Shown here one piece after another: positions 45,474 through 57,480 of a DNA stretch of 64,000 bases (positions within the stretch are counted from its first letter, which is position 1; every line of letters starts with the position of its first letter). The DNA is from Metarhizium brunneum (Eukaryota; Ascomycota; Sordariomycetes; Hypocreales; Clavicipitaceae). A program made the translations under genes and the position numbers. Location of the stretch: positions 2,852,001-2,916,000 of the forward strand of contig NC_089427.1 of the NCBI RefSeq assembly GCF_013426205.1, written 5' to 3'. Below the pieces are notes generated by a model, which ran no database searches, was not told the DNA's origin, and saw nothing but the letters and a program-made list of their open reading frames with translations.

Positions 45474-48400
45474 TTATGCAAAAGTCATTGAAATCTCCTT
45501 TTCTTTGCCAAAGTCTTCATCCTCTGGATCTGCCCATGGATCTGAAATCGTCATATTCGGCAATGTTTGTGAACTCTTCATTTCCGGACGCGTGAGGCTG
45601 CTCTCGCCGTTGGTTGATGGAGCAGCCTGCGTATGTGTGTGTGCCGAGTCGTCAAATGACGTATCAAACGTCATTTGGACTTCTTCCTCGTGCATATTCG
45701 TGTGATATGGGGATAGGTCCCGCGATCCATTAGGGCTTCCAAAGCCCATCCTCCCAACAGTGAGAACGTCAGCGCTCCTTGTCTCCCGCAGGGAGCTTCG
45801 ACCATCTGCTATTGGGGACGAAAGCGACGGTGTAGTAGGACAAATGTCAAGTTTCATAGGCGGCAGAGTCGACTTAATCTCCTTGACTTGAAGAGCCGTC
45901 TCCACGTCGGCGTCACCATAGGATTCCTTTGCCAGCTCAGCGCGAATAGCATCAACATCAAAGAGAACACCGTGATTGTTGCCAATCTTGTCTTCTACTT
46001 TCCCGCCATTACCGTCTTCCTTGCCCCCCTTGGCAGCTGACTCTTCATACACTTCCCACTCCTGGCGATCGGCCTTCTTGCGTCGTCCAAAGAGACTAAA
46101 TCGGCCACTCTTCTTGGCCTTCCCTTCCCTTTCTAGCTCCTTCCGAGCTTCTTCGATTTCGTTGATAAGTTCTCGTTGTCGCTCCTCATGATTCTCAGGA
46201 TCAGGGTCCTCTATTTCAGTAAACTCTTCGCTCTCTACTACCCAACCACATTTTATCAAGAGGGTAGGCATCGCTGTTCGATATTGCATATGGCCCGGCA
46301 CCTCTTCTGTAACATCTATGTTCTCCACCCAAGGCGCCTCAACGGGAGCCAGTCCGGCAATTCTACGAATCCCGCCGTTGGTTAGTCGGAAAAGGTATCC
46401 AAGAATCCAGTCGTTACGATTATAGCCGTTTACAAAACGTCCTGATACAACAGTCCTTGCGCGGACAAATTCTTCTTTCTTAACAACGATGGGTGAGCCA
46501 AAGAGGTAGATGTTTTGTATCAGCCCGTACGCGCCGCGCTTGGCGAGCTCCTGCAGGCAGGAGAAGATGACTCTAGCGCCTAGAGAATATCCAACAAGGG
46601 TAATTGGCCGCGTCCCCAAACTGCGGTCCATGAGTGAGTCAGCCAGAATCAAGCCCGCGGCCGTGGCTCTATCAAGAGAGACAGCCCACGGGTTGTCGAT
46701 TAGATATGACAACTTTGTCAAAACAATAGGGAGCTGCAAGGCGGCCATCAAACTCATAAGAATGGTGCTACCCAGAATCTGCTGCAAACCTTGGGTGAGG
46801 GCCTGCGGAGTATTAATTAGCACGTTTGTCCCGTCCATGGACAAGTATGAGCAATTTGAATGCATACCTCTGTAGCTAAAATATTAATCGTGTCACCCAT
46901 GCTTCGCAGCATTTCCGGTTCCCACAGCACAGAATAGATGTCTCCCATGACAGAATCCACAGTACTGAAGGGCAAGCGAACGTCGTCCACTTTTCCTGTC
47001 AGCCAACCTGATACCGTCACAATGAGATTGACTCGCTTGTTGTTGTGCAGGGGTCGGTACTCGAACGTCTTTACCGCACCTGTTCGTCTATTGGCAGCTC
47101 GACCGCCAATTACACTACCTGAAGCAGCAGCGGATGAAGTAATAATGGCTGCTCCACCTGCTCCGGCCAGAAAACTACTCGTGCCGGTGACGCCAATGGT
47201 AGTGAAACCAGCAGCAAGGCCAGCTCCAATGACAGGTGCAAGCAACCCGGCTGACAATCCAATGACCAACCCACCTCCAACGGTTGCGAGGCCCATCATC
47301 ATGTATCTTCTCTTTTGTGCTTGTTTCCTTCGAGATTCCATGTGTTCCTCTTCGTTCCAGTTCTCTTTTTCAGCCGCTTGTTGCATTTCCAAGGCATCGG
47401 TGACACGCTTCTCAAATTTGCATATATCGATCCAGGAAATTTCCAGACTGTCAGCTACACGCTCCAGAAGCACCCGAGAGCGGGCGTCGTATATTGAATC
47501 AGCAATCAAGATGAGAAACAAATCGCAGAGAACGGTCCAACGTAGGTCAATATCGATTTTTTCGGTTGTGGGAAGTTGAGAGGGTGTCTGCGCGTCCGGG
47601 ACTTCGCTATGGTCGATGCTTTCGTATGGCGGTGGCATCTCAGCTGGCTTCTCATCGTCGGGAGTCGAGGGCCCAGGGGACACGGAAGTTGACCCGGTGC
47701 TCTTGTCGACTGATGTCCGGTCTTCGGCCATGGGGTTGTGGACTCTGGAGTTGGCATGCAGTGCTGGCGTCAAGTCCTTGGGTATGACACCATGCTCGGC
47801 AAGTTGCTCAATCATGACCTGTTCTGCTTCGCTGATATCCATGTGAGAGTAGAGGCGAATCATCATCTTCTGACCCCACATCTTTTCGGATTCGGCACTC
47901 ATATTGACCAACTTTTTTATTTTCTTGGTGACCTCCAAATCTTCCGCCTCCTTAACCATCTTGGCAATCTCCAAGCGCACCACCCCAACGTAAGCTATTC
48001 TCTGGCCCTCGGTCAACAGGTCTTTCGTAGCTTGCATTTGAGCGACAGCATCACGGCCCTCGTCATCCGCAAGACCCGTGCCTTTCTTTGATTCCTGGAA
48101 CAGATATTGCGTATTGTCGTCCAAGCTAGTAGCAGACTCGGCATCCTCATCCATTATAACACGAGTGTATCCCTTTCCAGCGCCTCCAAGGCCACTATAG
48201 CCATATTTCTCGTCCTCCTCCTCATTGTGTTCTCGCGCAATCAAACGATTGTCGTCGTCATAAATGTCGTACGGAGCGAACGCTGGCATAGTTTGCCAAC
48301 CACCATCGTCGTCTTCCTTTTCACCTTGATGCTGCGTGGAAAGTTGCTGATGTGAGAACTCTGAGAGGACTGGTTGAGGGCCGCTACCAATGCTAACAGC

Positions 48401-49075
48401 GCTGACATCTCGGGTATGCGAAATCTTGGGATTCTCATTAGTTTGCTCCGAGCTAGAAGCAGTTCCTTCGGCCTGTTTCTCATCTGGTACGGGAGGCTTT
48501 GTGCCATTGGCAACGGGGTCGGCCTTTTCGGATTCTGGTTTTGGGGTTTGCGCACCGCGTGAAGCGGTTTCGTCTGGGCTCACAGTAGGGGTGGATATCG
48601 AAGCATGATCCTTCTCTTTGACTTCTTTTTCTGGTTCCGCAGTTTGGGTTTGTGCTCCCGACGTCAAAACTGCAGGCTCGCGAGCAGACGCAACAGATGA
48701 AGTTGCAGGCATCGCACTCCGAGCGTCCTCGAAGGGAGCATCGTCGCTCTCACTACCACTCTCCGCTGCCCGGTTACTATCCTTGGAGCCTGCAGATGAG
48801 GTTGATGACTTTTGGTCCTTCAGTTCCGGCGCAGGAGTGGACGAGTCTGCATCCTTTGTCTGATTATTCACTTCGTCTGCTGTTTCCGAGGTCGTCATCA
48901 CATTGTCGACCCCCACGTCAGCCTTCGGCAGTGTCGCGTCGTTAGCCGGGGCTATATAGCGTCGAATCGGCAGGCCAAAATCGTCGGTTTCATGTTGGGC
49001 CGGCGTAGGAACAGGAGCTTGTGACGCCTTTGGGTTGGTAGCGTCGTCAGGCTCAACGTCCTTGTTGCTGACCAT
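45474..49075 (-). CDS. DUF726 (Mil1/TMCO4-like) membrane alpha/beta hydrolase
   Basis: Large DUF726 protein related to yeast Mil1 (YFL034W) and human TMCO4. Exons 49075-46868 and 46802-45474 give 1178 residues. Residues 1-320 are acidic, Ser/Thr/Pro-rich and disordered. The conserved domain runs from about 350 to 900. A long Gly/Ala/Val-rich hydrophobic block (about 590-660) is the membrane region. It is followed by an alpha/beta-hydrolase part with the nucleophile elbow GYSLG (807-811, Ser809), LFGSPIVV and RNDWILGYLFR. The C-terminal 270 residues are charged and low-complexity. The 65-nt intron has a GTATGC donor and GCTAAT branch site, and its removal joins ILATE to ALTQGLQQ in frame. The ATG at 49075 was preferred to the TTG 11 codons upstream. 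Lipase activity is inferred from the fold only. Confidence 0.92.
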
Positions 49076-50545
49076 TGTTGCGATGTCCGACAAACAGAAA
49101 CAGAACAAAGAGACCGAACCTCGTTTGTCTTTCTACTCCGTACCACGTCCACATCCAAGACTCGAAGGTTCCGTAGGGGACGGATGGGACGTGATAAAGA
49201 TAAGGTGTGACGTCTTTTGTAGGAGCCCCGTTTTGGAAGAAGGCGGTGGCGGAGTTGGCTGAAATCAGACGTTTGGCGGCATATAAATTTGAAAGGTGGG
49301 TTCTAAAGTTGGCAGCGAGGAAAACGGAACACTGCACTGGACATGGAGCTCCCTCCACGCACTCACTGGCAGGGCCAAAAATAAGGGACAGATTCGGTAT
49401 GTGCTCCGTACAGTAATACTCCGTACCTATCAATTATTGCCAAATAAAGGGAAGGAAAAGAAGAGAAAAGAAAAGAAAAAGTCCAGAGGCCCATGTCGGT
49501 TCCCTTTCCATTCCACCAGACATCCGGCTGAAGCTCGCAGGGCCAGGGCAACTGGGGAGCCACTGGCCATCGGCTGCTCACTGCGGGCCGCGTCAAATGA
49601 CTGTGCGGTCAAGCTGGTGCAATAGGCGGGGCCAGGGACGCACTGCCCCTAGTCCTGGACTGTTGGTGTCAACTGCATGTGGCCGTCAAAGGACCTGGAT
49701 GCTGTCAAGAATGCGCTAACTGCTGCAGGGTGACGGCACCAGTTGACCCTTGAGAACCAAATTTGATGTGGGTGCCGGAAATTGGGGCCGCATTCAACCA
49801 CTGTGACACCACATCGCCAACCGCCCTGACTGACATGGACAGACGAGACTGACAGAAGACCCAAAGAGTATCTCCTCTACACCAGCTTCAGAGTGCGAGT
49901 GCGATAACCAGTCGCCTTTAATAAGTTAACAGAGGTACTAGTTCGCAGCAACTCCGACCACACCTCCACTTCCCCAACTGCGACTAACCAGGGTATCCTG
50001 CCGCCTGTCAACCGCTCTAGTGGTGTCAACGCACTGCCCCCTTTTTCCACCAACACTTGATCGCCGCTCATCATCGCCACAGCCTACAGGCCCAGCCGAA
50101 CTAGGGACTGCGCGCTTTACTCCGTACTACAAACCGGATATAATTGCCTCCTTTGTTCAATAACCAATCGCCATTTTGCCAAAAAGAAAAAGAAAAGAAA
50201 GAAAGAAAATACTGAAATTCCCCACCGTCGAAGTCGAAGCACATGCTGTAAAGTCTCAACAATGCGGTTGTATTCATTCTACACCCACCTTTCATAACCG
50301 CAGCTGTATATATGTGTACTGGACTTCCTTTTCCGGGGGAGAATATTCAATTAAAGTCATCAGATCCCATGGAGATTAAGAAACCATCTTCTTTTATTTT
50401 GACTGGCCACGCCTGCAAAATGCTCACTTTTATGTTGGCATGTCCGATACCAAATGCACGAAACCGTCTTCCAACACCAGCCCCTATCAACACCGTAAAC
50501 CATAGCTACACAATATAATTCCCCCTTTCAGTGTCTTCCATGATT
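49076..50545. other. Intergenic region, 1.5 kb
   Basis: Promoter region of the DUF726 gene and 3' region of UTP23. It carries purine-rich GAAAA tracts (about 49450-49480 and 50180-50206), which on the minus strand are promoter-type pyrimidine tracts, and three 9-mer copies. No gene seen. Confidence 0.55.
49134..50126. repeat. Three TACTCCGTA 9-mers
   Basis: Exact copies at 49134-49142, 49417-49425 and 50118-50126, with a partial GCTCCGTAC next to the second. The first lies about 60 bp upstream of the DUF726 start codon. Confidence 0.75.
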
Positions 50546-51574
50546 TCAGCCTTCATCGGTATTTGAGACGGTCTGGGGTACATTGCCCGAGCCCGAGCCC
50601 CCTTCGCCTGCCGAGGTAGCATTCGTTGACTCGGATTTTCTCTTTCGCTTCCGCTTGGCCGGCGCATCGCCCAATTCTTCCTCCGTCTCAGCCGTCGTCT
50701 TTGGTTTTCTCGTCCCATCCGGCTGCTTTTTAGCTTTCTTCTTCACCGACAAGGGATTGGGCCCCTTCGGACCAGGGCGCTTTGACTTCTTCGTCGGCGG
50801 TTTCGGCTCGGCGCCAGTTGCCATCATACTTCCATGGTCGCCATCAGTTTTACCGTCGTCATCTTGTTCGTCGCCATTGTCCCTTTCTTCTCTCTTTCTC
50901 TTGCCGACTGTTGGCTTCAGTCCCGCCCTAAACTTGCTACGCTCTTCTCGGGCTCGAAGTTGAGCGCTTTCATCGGACATTGGCTCCATAATCATGACGC
51001 TTCTCTTGATGTATATTAAAGGTACTCCTCGGACTCCGCGTAGCATGCGCCGTAAATCCAAGTTCTGGCTTGCCACGACATATCGGTGCTTATTCTCGCC
51101 CGTATCCTTGGGATCTATGACAGACTGAAGGCACTCCAGCGTACTCAACGGCTCGGGGTACTCATCGGGGTGATGGCCGCAACGTCGTCTCTCGCAAGTC
51201 TTGGCTACCTCGATAGCCTCGCTGATACCAGGTTCATTCTTCCGCGCATAGAGCTTCCTAATTTCGCATTGTGTAATCACTGAGATTTGGTCAGGGAGCT
51301 GAAACGAGTGGCCTAAGGATGAACGAAAAGAGGGCGCATACTTGGCTTGACTTTTCCATGGGCTGTTCTTTGTAATGCGAGTTCCAATTCCATTTTGAAC
51401 CGGCAGGAATCTTGGACCATTTCGGCGTCCACTGGGCACAATGTTAGCAAGTGGTCGAGACAAGAAGCTGAACCACGGAGACCTACCTAGAACTTGGTAC
51501 GGCTCCCGAAAACCAAAGGTCATACAGTATCGCTCCATGAGCTTGCGATACTGTTTGGATCGTTTTCCCCTCAT
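50546..51574 (-). CDS. UTP23: UTP23, SSU processome PIN-domain protein
   Basis: Nucleolar rRNA-processing factor of the small-subunit processome (early 18S cleavages, snR30 release). Exons 51574-51487, 51431-51342 and 51279-50546 give 303 residues. The start MRGKRSKQYRKLMERY and FGFREPYQVLVDAEMV (21-35, with the PIN-domain Asp31) match Utp23. After the second junction come MITQCEIRKLY, then CERRRCGHH and CLQSVI, the Utp23 zinc-knuckle region, and KHRYVVASQNLDLRRMLR, GVPLIYIKRSVMIMEP. The C-terminal third is Lys/Arg/Glu-rich with PKGPNPLSVKKK, conserved in yeast Utp23. Introns of 55 and 62 nt restore phase exactly. The unspliced frame looks continuous but yields nonsense segments where the introns lie. 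It is followed on the same strand by PTC7-like DNA upstream. Confidence 0.94.
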   Translation of the reverse strand: MRGKRSKQYRKLMERYCMTFGFREPYQVLGRSPWFSFLSRPLANIVPSGRRNGPRFLPVQNGIGTRITKNSPWKSQAKYAPSFRSSLGHSFQLPDQISVITQCEIRKLYARKNEPGISEAIEVAKTCERRRCGHHPDEYPEPLSTLECLQSVIDPKDTGENKHRYVVASQNLDLRRMLRGVRGVPLIYIKRSVMIMEPMSDESAQLRAREERSKFRAGLKPTVGKRKREERDNGDEQDDDGKTDGDHGSMMATGAEPKPPTKKSKRPGPKGPNPLSVKKKAKKQPDGTRKPKTTAETEEELGDAPAKRKRKRKSESTNATSAGEGGSGSGNVPQTVSNTDEG

Positions 51575-52058
51575 GTTTGATGGATACAAGACACACAATT
51601 GGAAATGGCGATATGGGCTAGTGCGATGAAATCACAAAGCGTATCTGAACTCTGCTCCAGAGACTCTTCGTGAGCTCTCCAGAATAAATTTCTTATCGGC
51701 GGCGGACCCAAGGGTCTGCACGTGCGATAAGGCAGGAGCCGCCAACCCCAATCCTGGCCAAGCGCAAAAGCCGGCCGAGATCATTGACAGCCCCACACTA
51801 ATGGACTCCAGAGTCGGTGGTGCACCCATTATTGCTTGCTAACAAGGCACGGGGTATTAAACAATAAAAATTTGTAGTCCAAGCCAGAAGCTTTCAATAA
51901 TTCGAGGAGTAGCAGTACTAATATCGCTCAAGTTCAAGTCCTTAACTTAGAGAAGAGCTTTCGCCGACTAGATGGATAGTCGCCAGAGTTGATCACAATG
52001 ACTCAATAATTCATTGCGTGCATTAACCAGACAAAATCCAATGCAGATAGCTCCGTCA
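51575..52058. promoter_or_regulatory. UTP23 promoter and PTC7 3' region
   Basis: 484 bp between the UTP23 start and the PTC7-like stop, both on the minus strand. It must contain the PTC7 terminator and the UTP23 promoter. No distinct motif identified. Confidence 0.45.
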
Positions 52059-53351
52059 TCACTTGTTCTCAACGCACAAGGCAGCAACCACACTAATATC
52101 ATCCAGCTTTCCTGTAGGTAACGTATCGTAAGTACATGTATTGTTAGAGGTATCGGAATAAAGGGTAAAACAAAGAAACATACCTCCTTCACTGGCCAAA
52201 CCTTCTTCAATAGCCTGTTCCATAAATGGACTCTCTGCAAACGGATCCATCGCAATCACTCTGGCTGCAGCGACGAGCTCTTCCGCTGCCACCTTCATCC
52301 CGCCATTGCGGCCACCTATTCTGTCTTCTTTCAACCCTCCTCCTTTTTCCGACTCCCAGCTTCTGATGCTCTTTACAACCGACTCGACGATTTCATGCTC
52401 CCATAAATTATCAATGACGCCGTCGCTCATCGCTAGTACCACATCTCCAACTTCCAAATCTATAGTATCCACGACAGCATTGTCCTTGGGTGTATCGGGG
52501 CTATTGGTGCCAAGCTGCCTGGGACAGTCGAACCAATGCCACTGTTCCTTAGTCTTGAAAACAACCTCCTTGTTCCGCGGGCGAAGGACCATCACTTGGC
52601 AGTCTCCGAGGTTTGTAACGAGCAGCAGTGGCAATGGATTTACTGACAAGTTGTCGCTCGAGGCTCTATAGTGCAATTGGGCGCCGCATGCAGTGGTTGT
52701 TCCTTGCCAATCGAGAGAGACGGTGGCATCAAGTGTCCGCTCATACGCATACTGGAGCATAGACTTGGGATCGGGTGTATGTGGTGTACCGGCGGACAGG
52801 GATCGAAGGACATCTTCTTCGACAGCAGCCACCCAAAAATGTAGGATTAATCGCGACCACAGACTGCAGCAATGTATTAGTTTTCATGAACACTGTGAGA
52901 GGGCGGGGCAAGGATCTTACCCAGCATGGCCGCGTGGTCGCATCGCCCAGGCCCCGACTCCATCGTTCGCGCAGATAAAGAAATCGCTCGCATAGACGGC
53001 ATCATCTCCATTCGTTAGGCCCTTTATGAGTTCTCCATTCACAAATGCCCCCCTTCGATCGCGACTTCGATGATGGGTGCTTAGAGGATCGGAGAAGGAT
53101 GCCGACGGAGGCGACGTGAAGGGCGGGGGGAAGGGTCTCGGTTGCCGCTTAGCGAATAACCCAATGCCCGTTTCGAATCGAAAAGGCAATTTCGACAGCT
53201 TCTTTTGTCGATCAGACGTCCCTGGGGGTGAATCTGCCGAGTATCGTCTTTCATAACGGCCCCGCCATAGCGGGTCTTGAAGCTGGCGCTGTCGCGGTCG
53301 CGATAAAGATCTCGAAATGACCACGGGCGTTGGAAAGTGTGACGTGCGCAT
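52059..53351 (-). CDS. PTC7: PTC7-like mitochondrial PP2C protein phosphatase
   Basis: Mg2+/Mn2+-dependent Ser/Thr phosphatase of the PTC7/PPTC7 branch; yeast Ptc7 acts in mitochondria on coenzyme Q biosynthesis. Exons 53351-52921, 52863-52184 and 52111-52059 give 387 residues. Residues 1-45 are Arg/Ser-rich without acids, a likely mitochondrial presequence. PP2C motifs: ICANDGVGAW with metal-binding Asp130, GTTTACGAQL, VTNLGDCQVMVLR, MSDGVIDNLW and the final KLDDISVVAALC with the metal-binding DD. The first intron (58 nt, AACTAATAC branch) joins RGHAG to LWSRLILHFW. The second (52183-52112) is exactly 72 nt without stops, so its retention would insert 24 residues right before KLDDISVV. It is divergent from CAF120 across 6.2 kb. 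Confidence 0.92.
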
Positions 53352-54501
53352 TCCAACTATGGAACTCCAGCGTTGACCCGGTTGGGTCGCTCACCGCGGC
53401 CTCTGCGGCAATCTCTGTCGGTCGATGTCGATGTGTTGACACATCCAAGAATTAGTATTCGTCTGGTGGTTCGTCGTCGTGTTGGAGGTTGTAGAATGTC
53501 CGCACGTGACGACGCGATTGGTCGAGTCAGACCTTCCGTCAGTCAGCCCGGCAACCACGTTTGAAGTTGTCCTTGGAACAGCCCTGGAAAGGTGCTTTCA
53601 GTGTCGAATAGAATACATGTACAGCACGTTCCGCGCGAGGTTTGTTGAGGGGAAGTTACCAACTGGGCTTGTCTGACGAATTGTTCTGTTAAGATTAACC
53701 CGTGTCCGCATTACCAGCGGAGTCTTCCGAGTGGCACGATTGTCAGATGCAACTCCGAAATGTGCAGCTTCGATGCATCGACTTGACGACATGATGTTCC
53801 CGACTCCCGACTATAACACGCCTACATATGGGATTGGCGTAAGACGGACACCCAAAAAGGAAAAAAAGAAAAAGAAAAAAGAAGTTTTCCACTATAGTTA
53901 CCTACCTAGTGTATTATTTTCCAAGGGAAAAAAAAACAGACTACCCTATCCCACGATGAACCTATGTTTCAAGAGCCATGGAGAAAAGCCAGCTTTTTCG
54001 CGAAGGGTATCGTTATGTTTTCATTCAACATAGCAGGTATCGCTCTGACGTGTGGCGGTATTTACAATACGCAATGTTCGTGTGTCGAAGTCCCGAGAAG
54101 CACACAGCAGCCCACTGGCGCACGTTTGAAGCCGACACACCGAGATGTTGAATATCGGTTCGCAATACTACCTAGGTAGTTAATAGGTGACGCGGAACCC
54201 ATACCCGGCATGGTCCAATGCAAGCCATCATCCTATACAGTCTGATTGTGCAGGCAAGGGCAGCGGCCATCTCAGACTGGCAACTAGCATAAGGGTCGAA
54301 GGCGACATGATGCAGCCCATGGCGTATTGAGCGTATGGTGACGATGACAAACAATTCACCAAACTTGGCATTGGCGCCGACACTGCCCTGCAGCCCGGCG
54401 CATGTGGCGATGACGTCAAATGAGTACCTAGATAGGTAGTTGGTCAATCACCGGCACCAACCGCCCGCCCCTTCCTTTCCAAGTTGACTGAGACTACCCC
54501 G

Positions 54502-55690
54502 TACTCCGTACTCGGTGGTGCTGACAGCAAATCAAGTGATGACGGTCTGTGAGCATTTCGCCATACATGGCTGGTTCTGCGACAGGCTGGTGTCAGAGGA
54601 CGCGCCAGAGAGTACTCCGTAGCCCTGGATTGCCTCCACATGCACAACGAGCCGGCTTGGAAGCACTAGACGTCTTACATTCGAGAAATTACCTGTTCCT
54701 GGGCATGGAGCCAACACAGTGCAGAATGTTTGGTATTGCCCAGCACCAGCACCAGAACCAATAACCAGCACCAGACTATTGATTGCATCGAGCATGACAA
54801 GAACTCATCGTCATCAGTCCCAGCAACGGGCGGCCTTGGCCAGCCGCCGAGATTCCAAAGGCCAAGCGCATAGTCTCTTCCCCCGCCTGCAGCTGCCGTC
54901 GATTTGGAAGAATGGGACCAACATCTGGAGTGCCGCGCAAGCTCTGCAACAAAGTCAGTTGGTTGACTTGACCGCCTGGGCAGTCAGCCTTTCAGCCCCC
55001 AGGTGCCCAGCCCCCTGCTTCTGTCTGGCCTCTCCAGAAAGTGCCTGGCTCGTATCCGCAATTTGACTGGAGTCACGCCTCTGAGCACAGCACCGCTGCT
55101 AAGCTGAACCAGACCGCCGGCGTATCGCCCAGCAGGGGCATAATGGTGCGCTTGGCGCTTGGCTCTTGGCCCCAGTCTTGGCTTGGCCGGCTCACGGCAG
55201 TGTCTGGAAGTTGCAATATCCAGACAATTCCGGCCAAGCGACGTCGTCGAAACACGCACATCTGGACACTGTGTTTGTTTCCGAGCTACGCCGGGAGGTG
55301 AGCATGTTCGAAGGGGGGGCTGGTTTGGCGATTTGTCCACGCAATGTCACAGCTCTGGACTTGGCAGTGCTAGCATCTGCAGGTCAATTGCGCAAACAAT
55401 TCAAGGCATGCCAAGCGGATTGGGGTTCCGGAACACAGAGCGAATATTGACCAGAGATCTGGTGGCCGAGTTGTCCTCACCCCTGCCCGAGCCAACCCAT
55501 TGCATGCCGTTGGCCTCGTCGTAACACGGGGGAAATCATCATGTATTACTCCATCTATAGCAACGCTCTCTCTAATCATGGACAAGTTGGCGGCTACTCC
55601 GTGGTGCTACTGACTGGTCAAAATGGCCACAGAACACCCGACAAGCCGGCGTCGTCTCATGGTCTCATGGTCTGCGTACAGTACTCCGTA
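54502..55690. repeat. Cluster of TACTCCGTA 9-mers with an inverted pair
   Basis: Exact copies at 54502-54510, 54613-54621 and 55682-55690; the last pairs with an inverted near copy TACGGAGCA about 12 bp on, forming a small hairpin. Another isolated copy is at 58588-58596. Confidence 0.75.
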
Positions 55691-57344
55691 CACAACATGT
55701 AGTACGGAGCACTCGAAGAGATGAAAACCAACGGAGACGCCGGATATACCTAATGCAACAAGACGTCCGGAGTACCTGGCAGCAAGTGGACAGGAACATG
55801 TTTTACGTATTATTGCTGCAGCACACACACCTTGATTGACTGATGAAACGGTTCAGATATGTACATGTTGGAAACAACCGCTGGTGGAACTTGGGATTCG
55901 CACCATCTGCGAACATTTGAAGCGGCAGGCTATTATTAAACCCACCGTCACCAACAAGGCCCCATGTCTTTCTTGGCCCAGCCTGTGTATCATGCACCAT
56001 TGGCGCCGAGGGCTTGGTGGTTCGTACCCTCTCACGCTCTCAACGAGTGCGAGCAGGAAAACCGCCGAGGTGCATCTGATGATGGGCACGCGGACCCAGC
56101 AGATGGGCGGTGGCTTAGTCGAAGCCCAGCCGCCGACCGCATCCAGTCTGGATAGCCGGGCTGATGATGCTCTGGATTGGCGACGAGTCTGCGAGGAGAC
56201 AAGGCGCACGGCAGGGTCTAGGATGGGCCCTACCGAGTCTGGAGCGCCGTGACTCGGCCTCGTCGGGATGGAAGGGGGATCATGAGACGCCTCAGACACG
56301 AGACGCTCAACTGGCATCGCTGGGCGACAACGCGCAGGATGGGATGGGACGGGATGGGGATGAAGATGGGGGATAGACGTGCGCTTTTATTTAGAAGCGC
56401 CTGCCCCCTTCCCCATGGCACGGCATCTCGGGCTGTTTGAATTTTTCGTTTCGAGATGGCTCACTGCCGCCGTTTACGTGCATTTTGTTCCCCAAGGGCC
56501 GTCGCCCGGGTGTAGAGTCTGGTACAATTACGCAACAGGCCAGAGTATTTTGCCGATCGAGGCTAGCCATTCCCGCATAGAGCTCGTCTCGTTTGGCGCC
56601 ATCGGAAAAAAAAAAGAGAACCATTATATACACCTACAGCCTCCCGTGTTAAAGTTTCACGCCTAATTTCTCTCCTCTCAGCCGTTCTGGGTGACGGTGG
56701 CTGTGACGCTTCAACAAGGTTCAAACCAATAAGCTCGGCCGCAGCCTCAACGATTTCCTTGGAGTCGAGGCATCTGCGAATCTAAGGTCGACAGGTTGTG
56801 CCGCCCGCCCGCCAGATCGAACTCCGATGATCGACCATTGAACCGCGTGGAATATTGCACAACAAAAAAGCCTGTTTGGCGGGCCTCCCATTACGTCGTT
56901 GGCTTGCCATCCTTTTGTGTGGCGGCAGCAGCGTGTACTTGACGTGGACGACTTTGACCTTGACGATTCACTGTTACCAGGCTCTTCACTCGGGCCTTTG
57001 ACCTCTTTCTTTGAGACCAAAAGCCCAAGTCATCTCATAGCAACCGCATTTGGCGCCCGCGGCCCCGAGCCAAATAGGCCGCATTATAGCGTGCAAGCCC
57101 GTCGCATTCTCTGTCGCGCAAAGCGCAAGGGCTTCAACAAAGCGAAATTCGAGTCTTTCGTCTATGTGCAGGCTAATTTTGGACATTGCCTTTTTATCTT
57201 GCTATACGAGCCCTTTGGCTTGACCGCGTTGCCTTGAACCGCCTTGGATGCAGGCTGGAAAGGAAAGCTAAACAAAAGGAACCTTTTTAAAAGCGAAGCT
57301 ACAGCCCAGCATCTAAGTACGTTCTTTAGCTTCTCCTTTGGTAA

Positions 57345-57480
57345 GTGCTAGGACATCTGGATTTATTATTCCATTCATGTCTTTTTATTCTCCTGCCCTT
57401 TCCTTTCCCACGTCTTTTTCTCTCCCTATTTCCCCCTTGGGTATTTCGCAACCGCCTCGTGGCACCAATACTTACATCGA
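57345..57480 (+). promoter_or_regulatory. Pyrimidine-rich tract, possible CAF120 promoter core
   Basis: About 130 bp dominated by CTTT, TCTCC and CCCTTT on the plus strand, 2 kb upstream of the CAF120 start codon. Such CT-rich stretches often precede transcription starts in filamentous fungi. If used, CAF120 would have a 2-kb leader, perhaps spliced. Inferred only. Confidence 0.35.

Noticed and set aside
46938..47579. 213-codon plus-strand frame
   Set aside because: Antisense shadow of the DUF726 hydrophobic region.
55853..56317. 154-codon minus-strand frame and overlapping plus-strand frames
   Set aside because: Overlapping frames in GC-rich DNA on both strands, no motif.
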